This document shows positions 16,546-24,857 of a stretch of 64,000 nucleotides of DNA, in pieces. A program made the translations under genes and the position numbers. Origin of the DNA: Granulosicoccus sp947495035 (lineage in GTDB: Bacteria; Pseudomonadota; Gammaproteobacteria; Granulosicoccales; Granulosicoccaceae); NCBI RefSeq assembly GCF_050589605.1, contig NZ_JBNGOO010000013.1. One strand, 5' to 3'. The notes below the pieces were generated by a model, which searched no databases, was not told the origin of the DNA, and saw only the letters and a program-made list of their open reading frames with translations. The stretch's first letter is position 1; each line of letters opens with the position of its first letter.

Positions 16546-17793
16546 ATGGGTGAACCCGAGAAGAATGCGCTGTCGCTGGTACTGAGTCCGTTGACATTGC
16601 CGGATTTCATGAGTCAGTACTGGGAGCGCGAAACGTTGCACATCGAGCGTGATGCAAACGCTCATTTCAACGACATTCTGCAGATGAGCGATATCGAATC
16701 ACTGCTGTCGAGCCGAGAGCTGCTGTTTCCCGCCGTGCAGCTGAGTTGCAAGCGCTCGCCAGTTGCCGTCACGGCCTATACCGACGAGGGCAACCGGATC
16801 GTGCCGCGCCGGCTGATCGAGGAGTATCGTCGAGGGGCAACCATCGTGATGTCCGCCGCCCATCAGTCACTCCCGGCACTGGCAGGGTTCAGGCGAGCGG
16901 TGCAGGCGGAGCTCGGCCTGCGCTGTCAGACGAATCTGTATCTGTCACCGCCGGGTGAACAGGGCTTCGGGGCTCACTATGACTCACACGATGTCTTCAT
17001 CCTGCAGGTACACGGTAGCAAGACATTCAACTTCCATGAAGGCGGAATCGAGATGCCTTATGCGCACGAAGGCTTTGATGCCGCTATCCACGAACCGGGC
17101 GAACTGGCTGACAGTGTCATCCTCCATGCCGGTGATACCTTGTACATTCCTCGGGGTGTTTTCCATGATGCCGTAGCCGGAGACCAGGCCTCACTGCACA
17201 TCACACTGGGTATCCATGCCATGACGCTTCGCGACGCCTTGCTGGAAATGGTCGATGTCATGGCGCAGGCGGATCCCCGGTATCGTCGCAGTGTGCCAAC
17301 CGAGCTGTGGCGGGCATGGTCTGAAAATGGCCTGGCGGATGATGCGTCGGCCGGGAGCGTCGAGGCCTTGCGGGACTTGCTGAACGTGTCGCTGGAGGAA
17401 CATCACTGGCAGGCTGCCCGGACACGACTGCTGGATGCCGTTTCACTGGACAATGCTCAGGACTGTTTGGGGCAACTGACTCATCCACCTGGCCCATGGC
17501 TGCCCGGCACCGTGATATGTCTCAGGGCAGATGCGCGGATCGTCACCGAGCGTCAGGCAGAGCGAGTTTCCTGCCGTGTGCCGGGGCAGGTGATGGAGCT
17601 GAGCGATCCGCTGGCTCAGGCTTTCGAGCAACTTCTGTCACGACAGGTTCAGGCCCTGTCTGACTGGACGGCCCTGACCGAGGATCAGCGACAGGCCCTG
17701 TGCGAGCAGCTTTGGCAGGCAAACATCATTGAGGTCGTGGATGAACCGACTGCTTCGGCTGGCGCATTTGACGAGCCGCAAGACTTGCAGTAG
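16546..17793 (+). CDS. JmjC/cupin-fold Fe(II)/2-oxoglutarate oxygenase (ribosomal-oxygenase-like)
   Basis: The roughly 415-residue protein resembles bacterial RoxA/YcfD and NO66/MINA-type oxygenases. It has an N-terminal LTLPDFMSQYWERETLHIER stretch, the H-x-D iron motif in HYDSHDVFILQVHGSKTF (about residue 145), a distal His in YIPRGVFHDA, and a C-terminal winged-helix-like dimer or wHTH part. Family members hydroxylate ribosomal proteins (YcfD: uL16 arginine), but this one is too divergent to assign a target. ATG 16546 is preferred; GTG 16537 adds three residues. Confidence 0.75.
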   Translation: MGEPEKNALSLVLSPLTLPDFMSQYWERETLHIERDANAHFNDILQMSDIESLLSSRELLFPAVQLSCKRSPVAVTAYTDEGNRIVPRRLIEEYRRGATIVMSAAHQSLPALAGFRRAVQAELGLRCQTNLYLSPPGEQGFGAHYDSHDVFILQVHGSKTFNFHEGGIEMPYAHEGFDAAIHEPGELADSVILHAGDTLYIPRGVFHDAVAGDQASLHITLGIHAMTLRDALLEMVDVMAQADPRYRRSVPTELWRAWSENGLADDASAGSVEALRDLLNVSLEEHHWQAARTRLLDAVSLDNAQDCLGQLTHPPGPWLPGTVICLRADARIVTERQAERVSCRVPGQVMELSDPLAQAFEQLLSRQVQALSDWTALTEDQRQALCEQLWQANIIEVVDEPTASAGAFDEPQDLQ

Positions 17794-17837
17794 GTTGTAG
17801 CGGTAGGCGTCGATGTCCTGTTTCGGGAGTAACCGTC

Positions 17838-18122
17838 ATGTCGAAAAAGCAACAGAGTGACTCAGTCGTTGTCTGGGACCGTGCCAGTCGGCGTCAATTC
17901 ATGCGGACTGGTGCCGGCTTTCTGCTGGTTGGCGGGGCATTGACGGCAAGCCGCGGCGTTCGTGCCGACGATTGTGATCGCAATGGACAGCAGCGCGAAA
18001 GCTCAGCCGATCAGGACTCCGGAGAAAACTCGGATCCGAAGGGTTGCCAGAGCCGCAACATCGTGTCCGAACATCAGCCGCAACGTACGGCCCCCGTGCA
18101 GGTCAAACGCATCAAGGCGTAA
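17838..18122 (+). CDS. Small Tat-exported protein of unknown function
   Basis: The 94-residue protein has a twin-arginine signal: SRRQFMR at residues 18-24, a hydrophobic stretch (TGAGFLLVGGALTAS) and likely cleavage after VRA (residue 34-36). The mature part, about 58-60 residues, is very hydrophilic, rich in Ser, Gln, Asp and Arg, with two cysteines (DDCD and KGCQ). Tat export implies folding or cofactor insertion in the cytoplasm. Two Cys alone do not fit HiPIP. It lies 44 bp after the JmjC gene and may be co-transcribed. Not recognised. Confidence 0.65.
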   Translation: MSKKQQSDSVVVWDRASRRQFMRTGAGFLLVGGALTASRGVRADDCDRNGQQRESSADQDSGENSDPKGCQSRNIVSEHQPQRTAPVQVKRIKA

Positions 18123-18172
18123 TCTGACAGATCCCGCAATTGGCGGTGCTGTCGGTGTGATGTCAGACATCG

Positions 18173-18205
18173 TGTGCCATCGATGCTATTTGAGGCGATG
18201 GCACA
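18173..18205. terminator. Inverted repeat between convergent genes
   Basis: TGTGCCATCG (18173-18182) and CGATGGCACA (18196-18205) are perfect 10-bp arms around a 13-nt loop. They sit between the small Tat gene and the convergent cobU, and the right arm overlaps the last cobU codons. No T-run follows, so it may be a bidirectional pause or factor-assisted terminator. Confidence 0.4.
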
Positions 18206-18692
18206 GTCCTGCGACCATGAGTACCACCTCATCGCAACGCTGAGCCATGGCCTGATGCAGCAAACCGGCTTCGTCGCAATAGCGCCTTGAGAGCTCGCCC
18301 ATCGGAACGATGCCCATGCTGGTTTCATTGGAGACCATGATCAGGCGACTGCCACAGGTATCCACGGCTGTCTGCAAAGCCTGTAATTCCTGACGTAGTG
18401 TGGCCTCGTTCTCCAGCATCAACAGATTGGTCAGCCACAATGTCAGGCAATCGACCAGCACACAGTGCTGCGTGTTGACCCCTGTTATGGCTCGGCCCAG
18501 TAGCAGAGGTTCCTCGACCAGCTGCCACTGCGGATTGCGCTCGGCCTGGTGGCGAGCGATGCGTGCCTGCATGCCGGTATCATCAGCTGTGGCGGTCGCG
18601 ATGACGGTGACCGGGAGACCGGAGTCGGTGGCCAGTTGCTCGGCGTGACGTGACTTGCCGGACTTGACGCCGCCGAGTATCAGGGATTTCAT
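18186..18692 (-). CDS. cobU: Adenosylcobinamide kinase/adenosylcobinamide-phosphate guanylyltransferase
   Basis: The 168-residue protein starts MKSLILGGVKSGKS, the Walker A loop typical of CobU/CobP, followed by VTVIATATADDTGMQARIARHQAERNPQW (guanylyltransferase His and substrate region) and VDCLTLWLTNLL (Walker B). It phosphorylates adenosylcobinamide and transfers GMP in late cobalamin assembly. ATG 18692 has a GGAG site; the longer frame is spurious. No other cobalamin genes are nearby, so it is isolated, divergent from the dehydrogenase at 18817. Confidence 0.93.
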   Translation of the reverse strand: MKSLILGGVKSGKSRHAEQLATDSGLPVTVIATATADDTGMQARIARHQAERNPQWQLVEEPLLLGRAITGVNTQHCVLVDCLTLWLTNLLMLENEATLRQELQALQTAVDTCGSRLIMVSNETSMGIVPMGELSRRYCDEAGLLHQAMAQRCDEVVLMVAGLCHRLK

Positions 18693-18816
18693 GCGAAGAC
18701 TCCGGGTTCTGCCTGAAGGAAACTGGCCGATTCTACCGCCACAGGCGCGCGTCCCCATTATCGGGCGGGATTCGATGAGTTACCATTGGGGTTTGTCAAA
18801 CAAGGGAAGATCGGTA

Positions 18817-19695
18817 ATGGCGAAGCTAGCATTCCTCGGACTCGGCGTAATGGGCTACCCGATGGCAGGCCATCTGCAAAAGGCGGGTCATTCCGTCACC
18901 GTCTACAACCGTACCACCGAAAAAGCCGAACGTTGGGCTGGTGAATACGGGGGTTCCTTCGCGCCAACGCCTGCAGAGGCAGCTGAAGGGGCCGACTTCG
19001 TCATGGCTTGTGTCGGCAATGATGACGACCTGCGTTCTGTTGTATTGGGTGACACAGGTGCATTTGCCGGCATGGGCAGCGGCTCGGTGTTTGTCGATCA
19101 TACAACGGCATCCGCCCAGGTGGCACGGGAACTGGCCAGCGCTGGCGCGGAGGCTGGAATCGGCTTTGTCGATGCGCCGGTTTCCGGAGGACAGGCGGGT
19201 GCTGAAAATGGCCAGCTGGCCATCATGTGCGGCGGCTCCGAGGCCGATTATGCGCGTGCACAACCCGTCATGGATGTCTATGCCAAGGCCACCGAGAGAT
19301 TCGGTGATGTCGGTGCCGGACAAGTGACCAAGATGTGCAATCAGATCTGTATTGCCGGTCTGGTGCAAGGCATGTCCGAAGCCATCAACTTTGCCGAGAA
19401 ATCCGGTCTGGACGCCAAGCAGATGGCCAATCTGGTTGCCAAGGGTGCCGGTGGCTCCTGGCAGTTGAGCAACCGCGCCGACACCATGGTGGACAATCAT
19501 TTCGATCATGGCTTTGCGGTCGACTGGATGCGCAAGGACCTGGGGATTGCCCTGGAAGCTGCCAGGGAAGCAGGTGTGTCCTTACCGGTCACCGCTCTGG
19601 TTGACCAGTTCTATGCCGATGTACAACAAATGGGTGGTGGTCGCTGGGATACGTCCAGCCTGATTCAGCGCCTGCGTCATTTTCAGAAAGGCTGA
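18817..19695 (+). CDS. Beta-hydroxyacid dehydrogenase (3-hydroxyisobutyrate/tartronate semialdehyde reductase family)
   Basis: The 292-residue protein has the NAD(P) motif FLGLGVMGYPMAGHLQKAGH at the N-terminus, the substrate motif DAPVSGGQAGAENGQL (about 120), the catalytic Lys in GAGQVTKMCNQ (about 170) and a C-terminal helical domain with DLGIALEAAREAG. It reversibly oxidises a beta-hydroxyacid. ATG 18817 follows AAGGGAAG; longer frames have no motif. It is 57 bp upstream of larA on the same strand, suggesting that the racemase and this enzyme act on related hydroxyacids. Confidence 0.88.
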   Translation: MAKLAFLGLGVMGYPMAGHLQKAGHSVTVYNRTTEKAERWAGEYGGSFAPTPAEAAEGADFVMACVGNDDDLRSVVLGDTGAFAGMGSGSVFVDHTTASAQVARELASAGAEAGIGFVDAPVSGGQAGAENGQLAIMCGGSEADYARAQPVMDVYAKATERFGDVGAGQVTKMCNQICIAGLVQGMSEAINFAEKSGLDAKQMANLVAKGAGGSWQLSNRADTMVDNHFDHGFAVDWMRKDLGIALEAAREAGVSLPVTALVDQFYADVQQMGGGRWDTSSLIQRLRHFQKG

Positions 19696-19752
19696 TCTCG
19701 AGATCCGATTTCCCGCAGGGCCCTGTGTCCGCTGCCAAGGAGCAAATCCGTC

Positions 19753-21054
19753 ATGAAACATGAAACTGTCGACCTTCTCTACGGCCGTGGAACGCTGGCC
19801 CTGAACCTGCCTGAGGGGGCTCAGGCAACGGTCATCAGCAAGCCGCCATTTCCGCCGGCGGCCTCGGCCGCCGAGGTCTTTGCACAGGCGCTGGCCAATC
19901 CGGTGGATTGTGAATCACTGGAGCAACTGTGCAAGGGACGCAGCAGCGCCTGCATTCTGATCTGCGATATCACACGGCCAGTTCCCAATCACGTGTTTCT
20001 GCAGCCCATGATTCGCATCATGATGGATAACGGCATCGCTGCCGAGAACATAACGGTGCTGGTGGCCACCGGTCTGCATCGACCCAATGAAGGCGAGGAG
20101 CTGGCCGAGCTGGTGGGTGATCCCTGGGTGCTGGAGACAGTCACTGTGGTCAATCACTTTGCCCAGAACGAAGAGGATCATGTCGATCTTGGCAAGACGA
20201 AGACGCGTGGCACACCGGTTGGTATCGACCGGCGTTTCGTCGAGGCAGACCTGCGAATCGCCACAGGTCTGGTGGAACCGCACTTCATGGCCGGTTATTC
20301 CGGTGGGCGAAAGGTCATTGCCCCCGGTGTGGCGCATCACGAAACCATTCGTACCTTTCACAGCGCCCGCTTCATGGAAGACCCGGCGGCGACGCAATGC
20401 AATCTGGAACACAATCCACTGCATGAAGAGCAGCTGGAAATCGTGCGCATGCTCGGCGATGTGTATGCCGTGAATACCATCATCGATGAAGACCGCAATC
20501 TGGTTCATGCCACCTTCGGCGAGGTCATCGCCAGTCATCTGAAGGCCGTGGAATTCGTGCGAGGATTCACCGAGATTGCGGTGGGTCGCAAGTTTCATAC
20601 AGTGGTCACTTCCTCTGCGGGCTACCCGCTGGATCAGACCTACTATCAGACCGTCAAGGGCATGGTGACACCACTGGATATCCTGGAGCCCGGCGGTACA
20701 CTCATCATCGCATCGGAGTGCGCCGAAGGTATCGGTTCGCAGCATTATCGCGAAGCACAGGGAAGGCTTGTGTCGCTGGGGCCGGATGCCTTCCTTGATA
20801 CGCTGTTGGCTAAACAACTGGCCGATGTTGACGAGTGGCAGACCGAAATGCAGCTGAAACCGATGCGAACCGGCAAGGTAGGGCTCTACACCACGGGCCT
20901 GTCTGAAGACGATCACCAGTTCACCGGGGTCGAACGGATCAGTGATCTGACTGCCGCCATTGCGCGCAGCATGGCCGAGCATGGAGACCCTGCAGTGGCC
21001 ATCATTCCCGAAGGCCCCTATGTGGTGCCGGTCTCCAGTTCCGTGGGCGCATGA
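19753..21054 (+). CDS. larA: Nickel-pincer-dependent LarA-family racemase/epimerase
   Basis: The 433-residue protein keeps the LarA residues with nearly the same spacing as the Lactobacillus plantarum enzyme: DITRP at 72-76, His109 (ATGLHRP), His177 in EPHFMAGYSGGRK, Lys187 (equivalent of the lysine holding the nickel pincer cofactor) and His203 (nickel ligand). This predicts an active nickel-pincer enzyme, interconverting stereoisomers of a 2-hydroxyacid. LarA homologs are diverse, so lactate is not proven. AAGGAG precedes ATG by about 10 nt. The cofactor genes larC, larE and larB follow directly. Confidence 0.88.
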   Translation: MKHETVDLLYGRGTLALNLPEGAQATVISKPPFPPAASAAEVFAQALANPVDCESLEQLCKGRSSACILICDITRPVPNHVFLQPMIRIMMDNGIAAENITVLVATGLHRPNEGEELAELVGDPWVLETVTVVNHFAQNEEDHVDLGKTKTRGTPVGIDRRFVEADLRIATGLVEPHFMAGYSGGRKVIAPGVAHHETIRTFHSARFMEDPAATQCNLEHNPLHEEQLEIVRMLGDVYAVNTIIDEDRNLVHATFGEVIASHLKAVEFVRGFTEIAVGRKFHTVVTSSAGYPLDQTYYQTVKGMVTPLDILEPGGTLIIASECAEGIGSQHYREAQGRLVSLGPDAFLDTLLAKQLADVDEWQTEMQLKPMRTGKVGLYTTGLSEDDHQFTGVERISDLTAAIARSMAEHGDPAVAIIPEGPYVVPVSSSVGA

Positions 21055-22322
21055 CAACTTCACGACATGTGCATCTCGAACCGGTTGGTGGTATCGCCGG
21101 CGACATGTTCGTTGCGGCCATGCTCGACCTTTTTCCGGAACAGTTCGAGACCTGCTGGCAGGATCTGCACGATTGCGGCGTGATGGCGCATGTCGATGTC
21201 AGCCTGCAGCCCGGCATGAGCAAGGGGCTGTCGGTAAAACGCCTGCACGTGGCGCTCAAGGCACAGCCCGCCAAACGCACGGGCAATTACCGCGACTTGC
21301 GGCGATGGCTGGAGGACAGTGCGCTGGACAAGGCGGTGAAGCATCGCGCCCAGAGCATCCTGCTGACCCTGGCCGAGGCGGAGGCCCAGGTGCATGGTGT
21401 CGATATCGAGCAGGTCCATTTCCACGAAGTGGCCGACTGGGATTCCATTGTCGATGTGGTGGCTGCGGCCAGCCTGATCGAAAGAGCAGGCCCCTTGAGC
21501 TGGAGCTGCGGGCCGCTGCCTCTGGGTTCCGGACTGGTAAAGACCGAACACGGGATGCTGCCGATACCGGCGCCGGCGACGGCCTGGTTGTTGAGGCAGC
21601 TGCCGGTCTGGGACGATGGCGAGCCGGGCGAACGGGTCACACCGACAGGGGCCGCCATCGTGCGCTCGGTCCTGTCGATTGAAGACGCCGAGCCGAGTGA
21701 TCACGTCGTGAAGCCGGCAGGTGCGTTGCAGGCATCGGGTTGTGGTGCGGGTCAACGAGAGTTGCAACAACGTCCGAATGTGCTGCGGTGTCTGATGATC
21801 GACGTGAGCAGCGATAGCGCCACTTCCACGGGGCTGTCGGATGATGATCGGATGCAGGGTTCAGCCCCAAGGGCTGGCGCGGATCAGATTGTCGATCGGG
21901 TTGTTCAGTTGTCCTTCGATATCGATGACATGACACCGGAAGAGCTGTCGGTATCGCTGGAGCACATACGCGCCGAGAGTGGCGTGCTGGATGCCGGTTT
22001 TCAGCTTGGCATGGGCAAGAAGGGGAGAGCCCTGTTCGCGGTCACTGTGCTGTGCCGTCCCCGGGATGAGGCCTCGGTCAGCGCCCGCTGCCTGGAAGAG
22101 ACCAGTACGCTGGGCATGCGTGTACAGGTTCTCCATCGTCGAACACTCGAACGAGAGCTGCACGAGGTCGGTGTCGGCGAGGATGCTGCTGGCATCAAGG
22201 TGGTAAAGCGACCCTCGGGAGTCCTCACCGTGAAAGTGGAAAGTGATGATCTGGCCGCTACCCCGGGTTTGCAGGCCAGACGTGAGCGTGCACGTCGTTT
22301 GCAGGCAAAGTTCGAATCATGA
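21051..22322 (+). CDS. larC: Nickel pincer cofactor cyclometallase LarC
   Basis: The 423-residue DUF111 protein begins HLEPVGGIAGDMFVAAMLDL, the family's hallmark, and contains VHFHEVADWDSIVDVVAAASLI (metal/CTP region) and the C-terminal domain with SFDIDDMTPEELSVSLEHI. It uses CTP to insert nickel into the pincer precursor. It is one continuous frame, unlike L. plantarum where larC1/larC2 are joined by programmed frameshifting. ATGA overlap with larA and with larE. Confidence 0.92.
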   Translation: MTTSRHVHLEPVGGIAGDMFVAAMLDLFPEQFETCWQDLHDCGVMAHVDVSLQPGMSKGLSVKRLHVALKAQPAKRTGNYRDLRRWLEDSALDKAVKHRAQSILLTLAEAEAQVHGVDIEQVHFHEVADWDSIVDVVAAASLIERAGPLSWSCGPLPLGSGLVKTEHGMLPIPAPATAWLLRQLPVWDDGEPGERVTPTGAAIVRSVLSIEDAEPSDHVVKPAGALQASGCGAGQRELQQRPNVLRCLMIDVSSDSATSTGLSDDDRMQGSAPRAGADQIVDRVVQLSFDIDDMTPEELSVSLEHIRAESGVLDAGFQLGMGKKGRALFAVTVLCRPRDEASVSARCLEETSTLGMRVQVLHRRTLERELHEVGVGEDAAGIKVVKRPSGVLTVKVESDDLAATPGLQARRERARRLQAKFES

Positions 22323-23164
22323 ATCGGAATAGTGCAAGCCTGATGGGCGGAAGTATCGAATTGTCGATGGCTCTGGAGGGTCTGCACGAACAGTTGCAGC
22401 GATATCCGCGCTTGGCCGTGGCAGTCAGTGGAGGGGTCGACAGCATGACGCTGGCCTCGGTTGCCCATGATGTACTGGGTGATCGCCTGCAGCTGGTGCA
22501 TGCCGTGTCACCTGCCGTGCCGGAGGAGGCAGGCGAGCGTATTCGCTACCATGCAGAACGCTTTGGCTGGTCGGTCGAGTGGGTTGATGCCAGAGAATTC
22601 TCGGATGAACGTTACCGGAAAAACCCGGTCAATCGCTGCTATTACTGCAAGACCAATCTGTATACCCGCTTGAGTGAGGTATGGGACGGACCGATCGCCA
22701 GTGGCGCCAATCTGGACGATCTGGGTGACTATCGTCCCGGTCTGTTGGCAGCCAGCGAGAAACAGGTGGTGCACCCACTGATTGATGCAGGCATCGACAA
22801 GGCCATGGTGCGGGCCATCGCCCGTCATCAGAAGCTCGAGGATGTGGCCGAGCTACCTGCGCAGCCCTGTCTGTCGAGTCGGGTTGAAACCGGTATTGCC
22901 ATCAATGCTGATGATCTGCTGTTCGTGCATCGGACCGAACGATATCTGGAGGACGTGCTCGGTCCGGGTGATCTGCGATGTCGAATCACGGCCGATGGCG
23001 TGCGTATCGAGGTGCCGGATGCACTGCGGCAGGGCCATGCATCGCAATGGTCTTCATTGAAGGAAGAGTTGCAGCGGCGAATCGACGAAGACGGTCGGCA
23101 ATTCGCCGGCATCGACAGCTACCGTCGTGGCAGTGCCTTTCTGCACAAGACGGAAACGAAATGA
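22319..23164 (+). CDS. larE: LarE, ATP-dependent sulfur insertase for the nickel pincer cofactor
   Basis: The 281-residue protein has the PP-loop AVSGGVDSMTLA (residues 35-46) for adenylating the cofactor carboxylates. It holds three candidate catalytic cysteines: Cys107 and Cys110 in NRCYYCK and Cys184 in PCLSSR. The last corresponds to the sacrificial cysteine of L. plantarum LarE; the extra C-x2-C pair is the hallmark of LarE proteins thought to bind a [4Fe-4S] cluster. It starts at the larC stop (ATGA overlap). The mature enzyme delivers two sulfurs to the pincer ring. Confidence 0.92.
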   Translation: MNRNSASLMGGSIELSMALEGLHEQLQRYPRLAVAVSGGVDSMTLASVAHDVLGDRLQLVHAVSPAVPEEAGERIRYHAERFGWSVEWVDAREFSDERYRKNPVNRCYYCKTNLYTRLSEVWDGPIASGANLDDLGDYRPGLLAASEKQVVHPLIDAGIDKAMVRAIARHQKLEDVAELPAQPCLSSRVETGIAINADDLLFVHRTERYLEDVLGPGDLRCRITADGVRIEVPDALRQGHASQWSSLKEELQRRIDEDGRQFAGIDSYRRGSAFLHKTETK

Positions 23165-23205
23165 CTGGAGTTGCAATAACAGGCTGGTCTGCGGCAGGGT
23201 CTGGG

Positions 23206-23271
23206 TCTTCGTCTTCGTCTTCGTCTTCGTCTTCGTCTTCGTCTGCGTCTGTGTTTGTGTTTGTGTCGGTG
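23206..23271 (+). repeat. Hexamer tandem repeat between larE and larB
   Basis: Six perfect TCTTCG units (23206-23241) run into degenerate ones (TCTGCG, TCTGTG, TTTGTG twice, TCGGTG) up to 23271. The frame begun by ATG 23161, which overlaps the larE stop, reads through as a run of serines and ends at 23313 just inside larB. Hexamer expansion would keep that frame. It may be a translational bridge or a neutral repeat. Confidence 0.85.
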
Positions 23272-23302
23272 CTTGTCTCTGCATCTGCGGGAGGTTACCG
23301 GC

Positions 23303-23977
23303 GTGGCCGATGATGTTCGCTTTGACTGGACGCGTGGAGCACGGGCCCGGGTGCCCGAGGTGGTGCTGGCCGAGAGCAAGACTATCGAGCAGTTGCTGGA
23401 TATCGCGCAGCAGGCACTGGCACGGCAGCAAGGTGTGCTGATGACCAGGGTGCAGGCCGAGAAGGCTGCCGTGCTTGCAGAACAATTGCCCGGACAGGTT
23501 CACCACCATGCGCAGGCCAGGACTGTCGTGGTCGCCGACCAGCCCCCTGAGAGCCTGTCGCAAGAGCGGCCGGTACGCGTGGCCATCGTTGCCGCAGGTA
23601 CCTCCGATGCGCCGGTTGTTGCAGAAATCGAGCAGGCGCTGCTTTATCTGGGGGAGCCCTCGGCGCGCTATGTGGATGTTGGTGTTGCGGGCTTGTGGCG
23701 TCTGACCGAGCTGGCGGATGAGTTATCGGAATATTCGCTGCTGATTGCTGTTGCCGGCATGGAGGGCGCCTTGTTCAGCGTGCTGGCGGGACTGGTGCCA
23801 ACCCCCGTCATAGCCGTGCCTGTCTCTGTAGGCTATGGGGTCGGTGCCGGAGGGCATGTGGCACTGAATTCGGCACTGAGCAGCTGTGTGCCGGGTATCG
23901 CCGTTGTCAATATCGACAATGGGTTCGGAGCGGCAGCTCTGGCCGTCAAGCTGCTGGGGATCCATGCAAGGGCTTGA
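23303..23977 (+). CDS. larB: LarB, nickel pincer cofactor carboxylase/hydrolase
   Basis: The 224-residue protein is a PurE-like LarB: an N-terminal FDWTRGARARVPEVVLAESKT segment and a C-terminal AIR-carboxylase-like domain with VAIVAAGTSDAPVVAEI (about 110), VAVAGMEGALFSVLAGL and PVSVGYGVGAGGHVALNSALSS-type segments. LarB carboxylates nicotinic acid adenine dinucleotide and hydrolyses it to start the pincer pathway. GTG 23303 follows GGGAGG by 8 nt; longer frames run through the hexamer repeat. Gene order larA-C-E-B is unusual but complete. Confidence 0.92.
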   Translation: MADDVRFDWTRGARARVPEVVLAESKTIEQLLDIAQQALARQQGVLMTRVQAEKAAVLAEQLPGQVHHHAQARTVVVADQPPESLSQERPVRVAIVAAGTSDAPVVAEIEQALLYLGEPSARYVDVGVAGLWRLTELADELSEYSLLIAVAGMEGALFSVLAGLVPTPVIAVPVSVGYGVGAGGHVALNSALSSCVPGIAVVNIDNGFGAAALAVKLLGIHARA

Positions 23978-24011
23978 TCGCGCTTTGACGGTGAGGCAGT
24001 AGAGTAGCCAG

Positions 24012-24050
24012 GGCGGTAGAAGAGGCAGTAGGAAGGGCAGTAGGAAGGGC
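24012..24050 (+). repeat. 12-bp tandem repeat upstream of the GNAT gene
   Basis: Two perfect GGCAGTAGGAAG units (24024-24047) are preceded by an imperfect one (GGCGGTAGAAGA) and followed by GGC. A further partial copy, GGCAGTAG, lies near 23996. It occupies the 95-bp gap between larB and the acetyltransferase. Confidence 0.7.
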
Positions 24051-24072
24051 GCTGATAGCAAAAAGGGAACAC

Positions 24073-24531
24073 ATGAAAATCATCGAAGATGATCTGTCGA
24101 GCGCGGATGTTCTGGAACTGTTGGGTGAACACCTGGATGACATGGCAAGGCATTCACCGGCAGAGAGTGTGCATGCCCTGGACGTGTCCGGTTTGCGTGC
24201 GCCAGATGTGACGTTCTGGGTTGTGCGCGATAGCAACTCCGTTCTGCTCGGCTGTGGTGCGCTGAAGGAACTGGACGCAACGCAGGGTGAGCTCAAATCC
24301 ATGCGAACTTCGAATGCCCATCGACGCAAGGGGGTGGCCTCGGCCATTCTGTCACATCTCATCCAGGAAGCCGCCAGTCGATCCTACACGCGACTGAGCC
24401 TCGAAACCGGTTCAGGCGGCCCATTCGATGCGGCCCATGCGCTCTACGAGCGTTTCGGCTTTCGCTTCTGCGGTCCGTTCAGTGACTACGTCGAAGATCC
24501 GTTCAGCCGGTTCATGACGCTGGAATTGTAA
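24073..24531 (+). CDS. GNAT family N-acetyltransferase
   Basis: The 152-residue protein has the GNAT acetyl-CoA motif A (ELKSMRTSNAHRRKGVASAILSHLI, about 74-98, with R-R-K-G-V-A as the Q/R-x-x-G-x-G/A loop) and the C-terminal ALYERFGFRFCGPF segment. It acetylates an amine on an unknown substrate. An AAGGGAA site precedes ATG 24073. It is on the lar strand but separated by a repeat tract; a link to the lar operon is uncertain. Confidence 0.88.
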   Translation: MKIIEDDLSSADVLELLGEHLDDMARHSPAESVHALDVSGLRAPDVTFWVVRDSNSVLLGCGALKELDATQGELKSMRTSNAHRRKGVASAILSHLIQEAASRSYTRLSLETGSGGPFDAAHALYERFGFRFCGPFSDYVEDPFSRFMTLEL

Positions 24532-24857
24532 AAGGGGACGGCGTCAGCAGGATGGCATGGCGTGTGGAATCCGCGACTGTTGTTTCAATGCGACTGACAC
24601 AAGACATGTATTACCGATGAGTCGCAAAGGTGGGGTTGCCAAGTGGGTAGTGCCGTTGTGGCGATGAAACAGCAAGTATCGGTGCAAACAGGATTGACAT
24701 AAATCTCTTTACTCGACAGCACGCTCGCCATTACGATCGTATTCAGCCCCTTTGTCGCATTGCTTGTGTATGCCGTGCACATTCAAGGCTGATCGTGTTC
24801 GACTGTTCCATTACGCAAGAGAATCCAACATCGATTTCCAACCAGGAGAGTGTCAGG
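24532..24857. other. Intergenic, upstream of the cyclase gene
   Basis: A 326-bp gap. A consensus TTGACA lies at 24694-24699, but no acceptable -10 occurs 16-18 bp beyond it. No ORF with motifs, RNA gene or hairpin was recognised. Confidence 0.35.

Noticed and set aside
24694..24699. Consensus -35 hexamer TTGACA before the cyclase gene
   Set aside because: No acceptable -10 within 16-18 bp, so not listed as a promoter.
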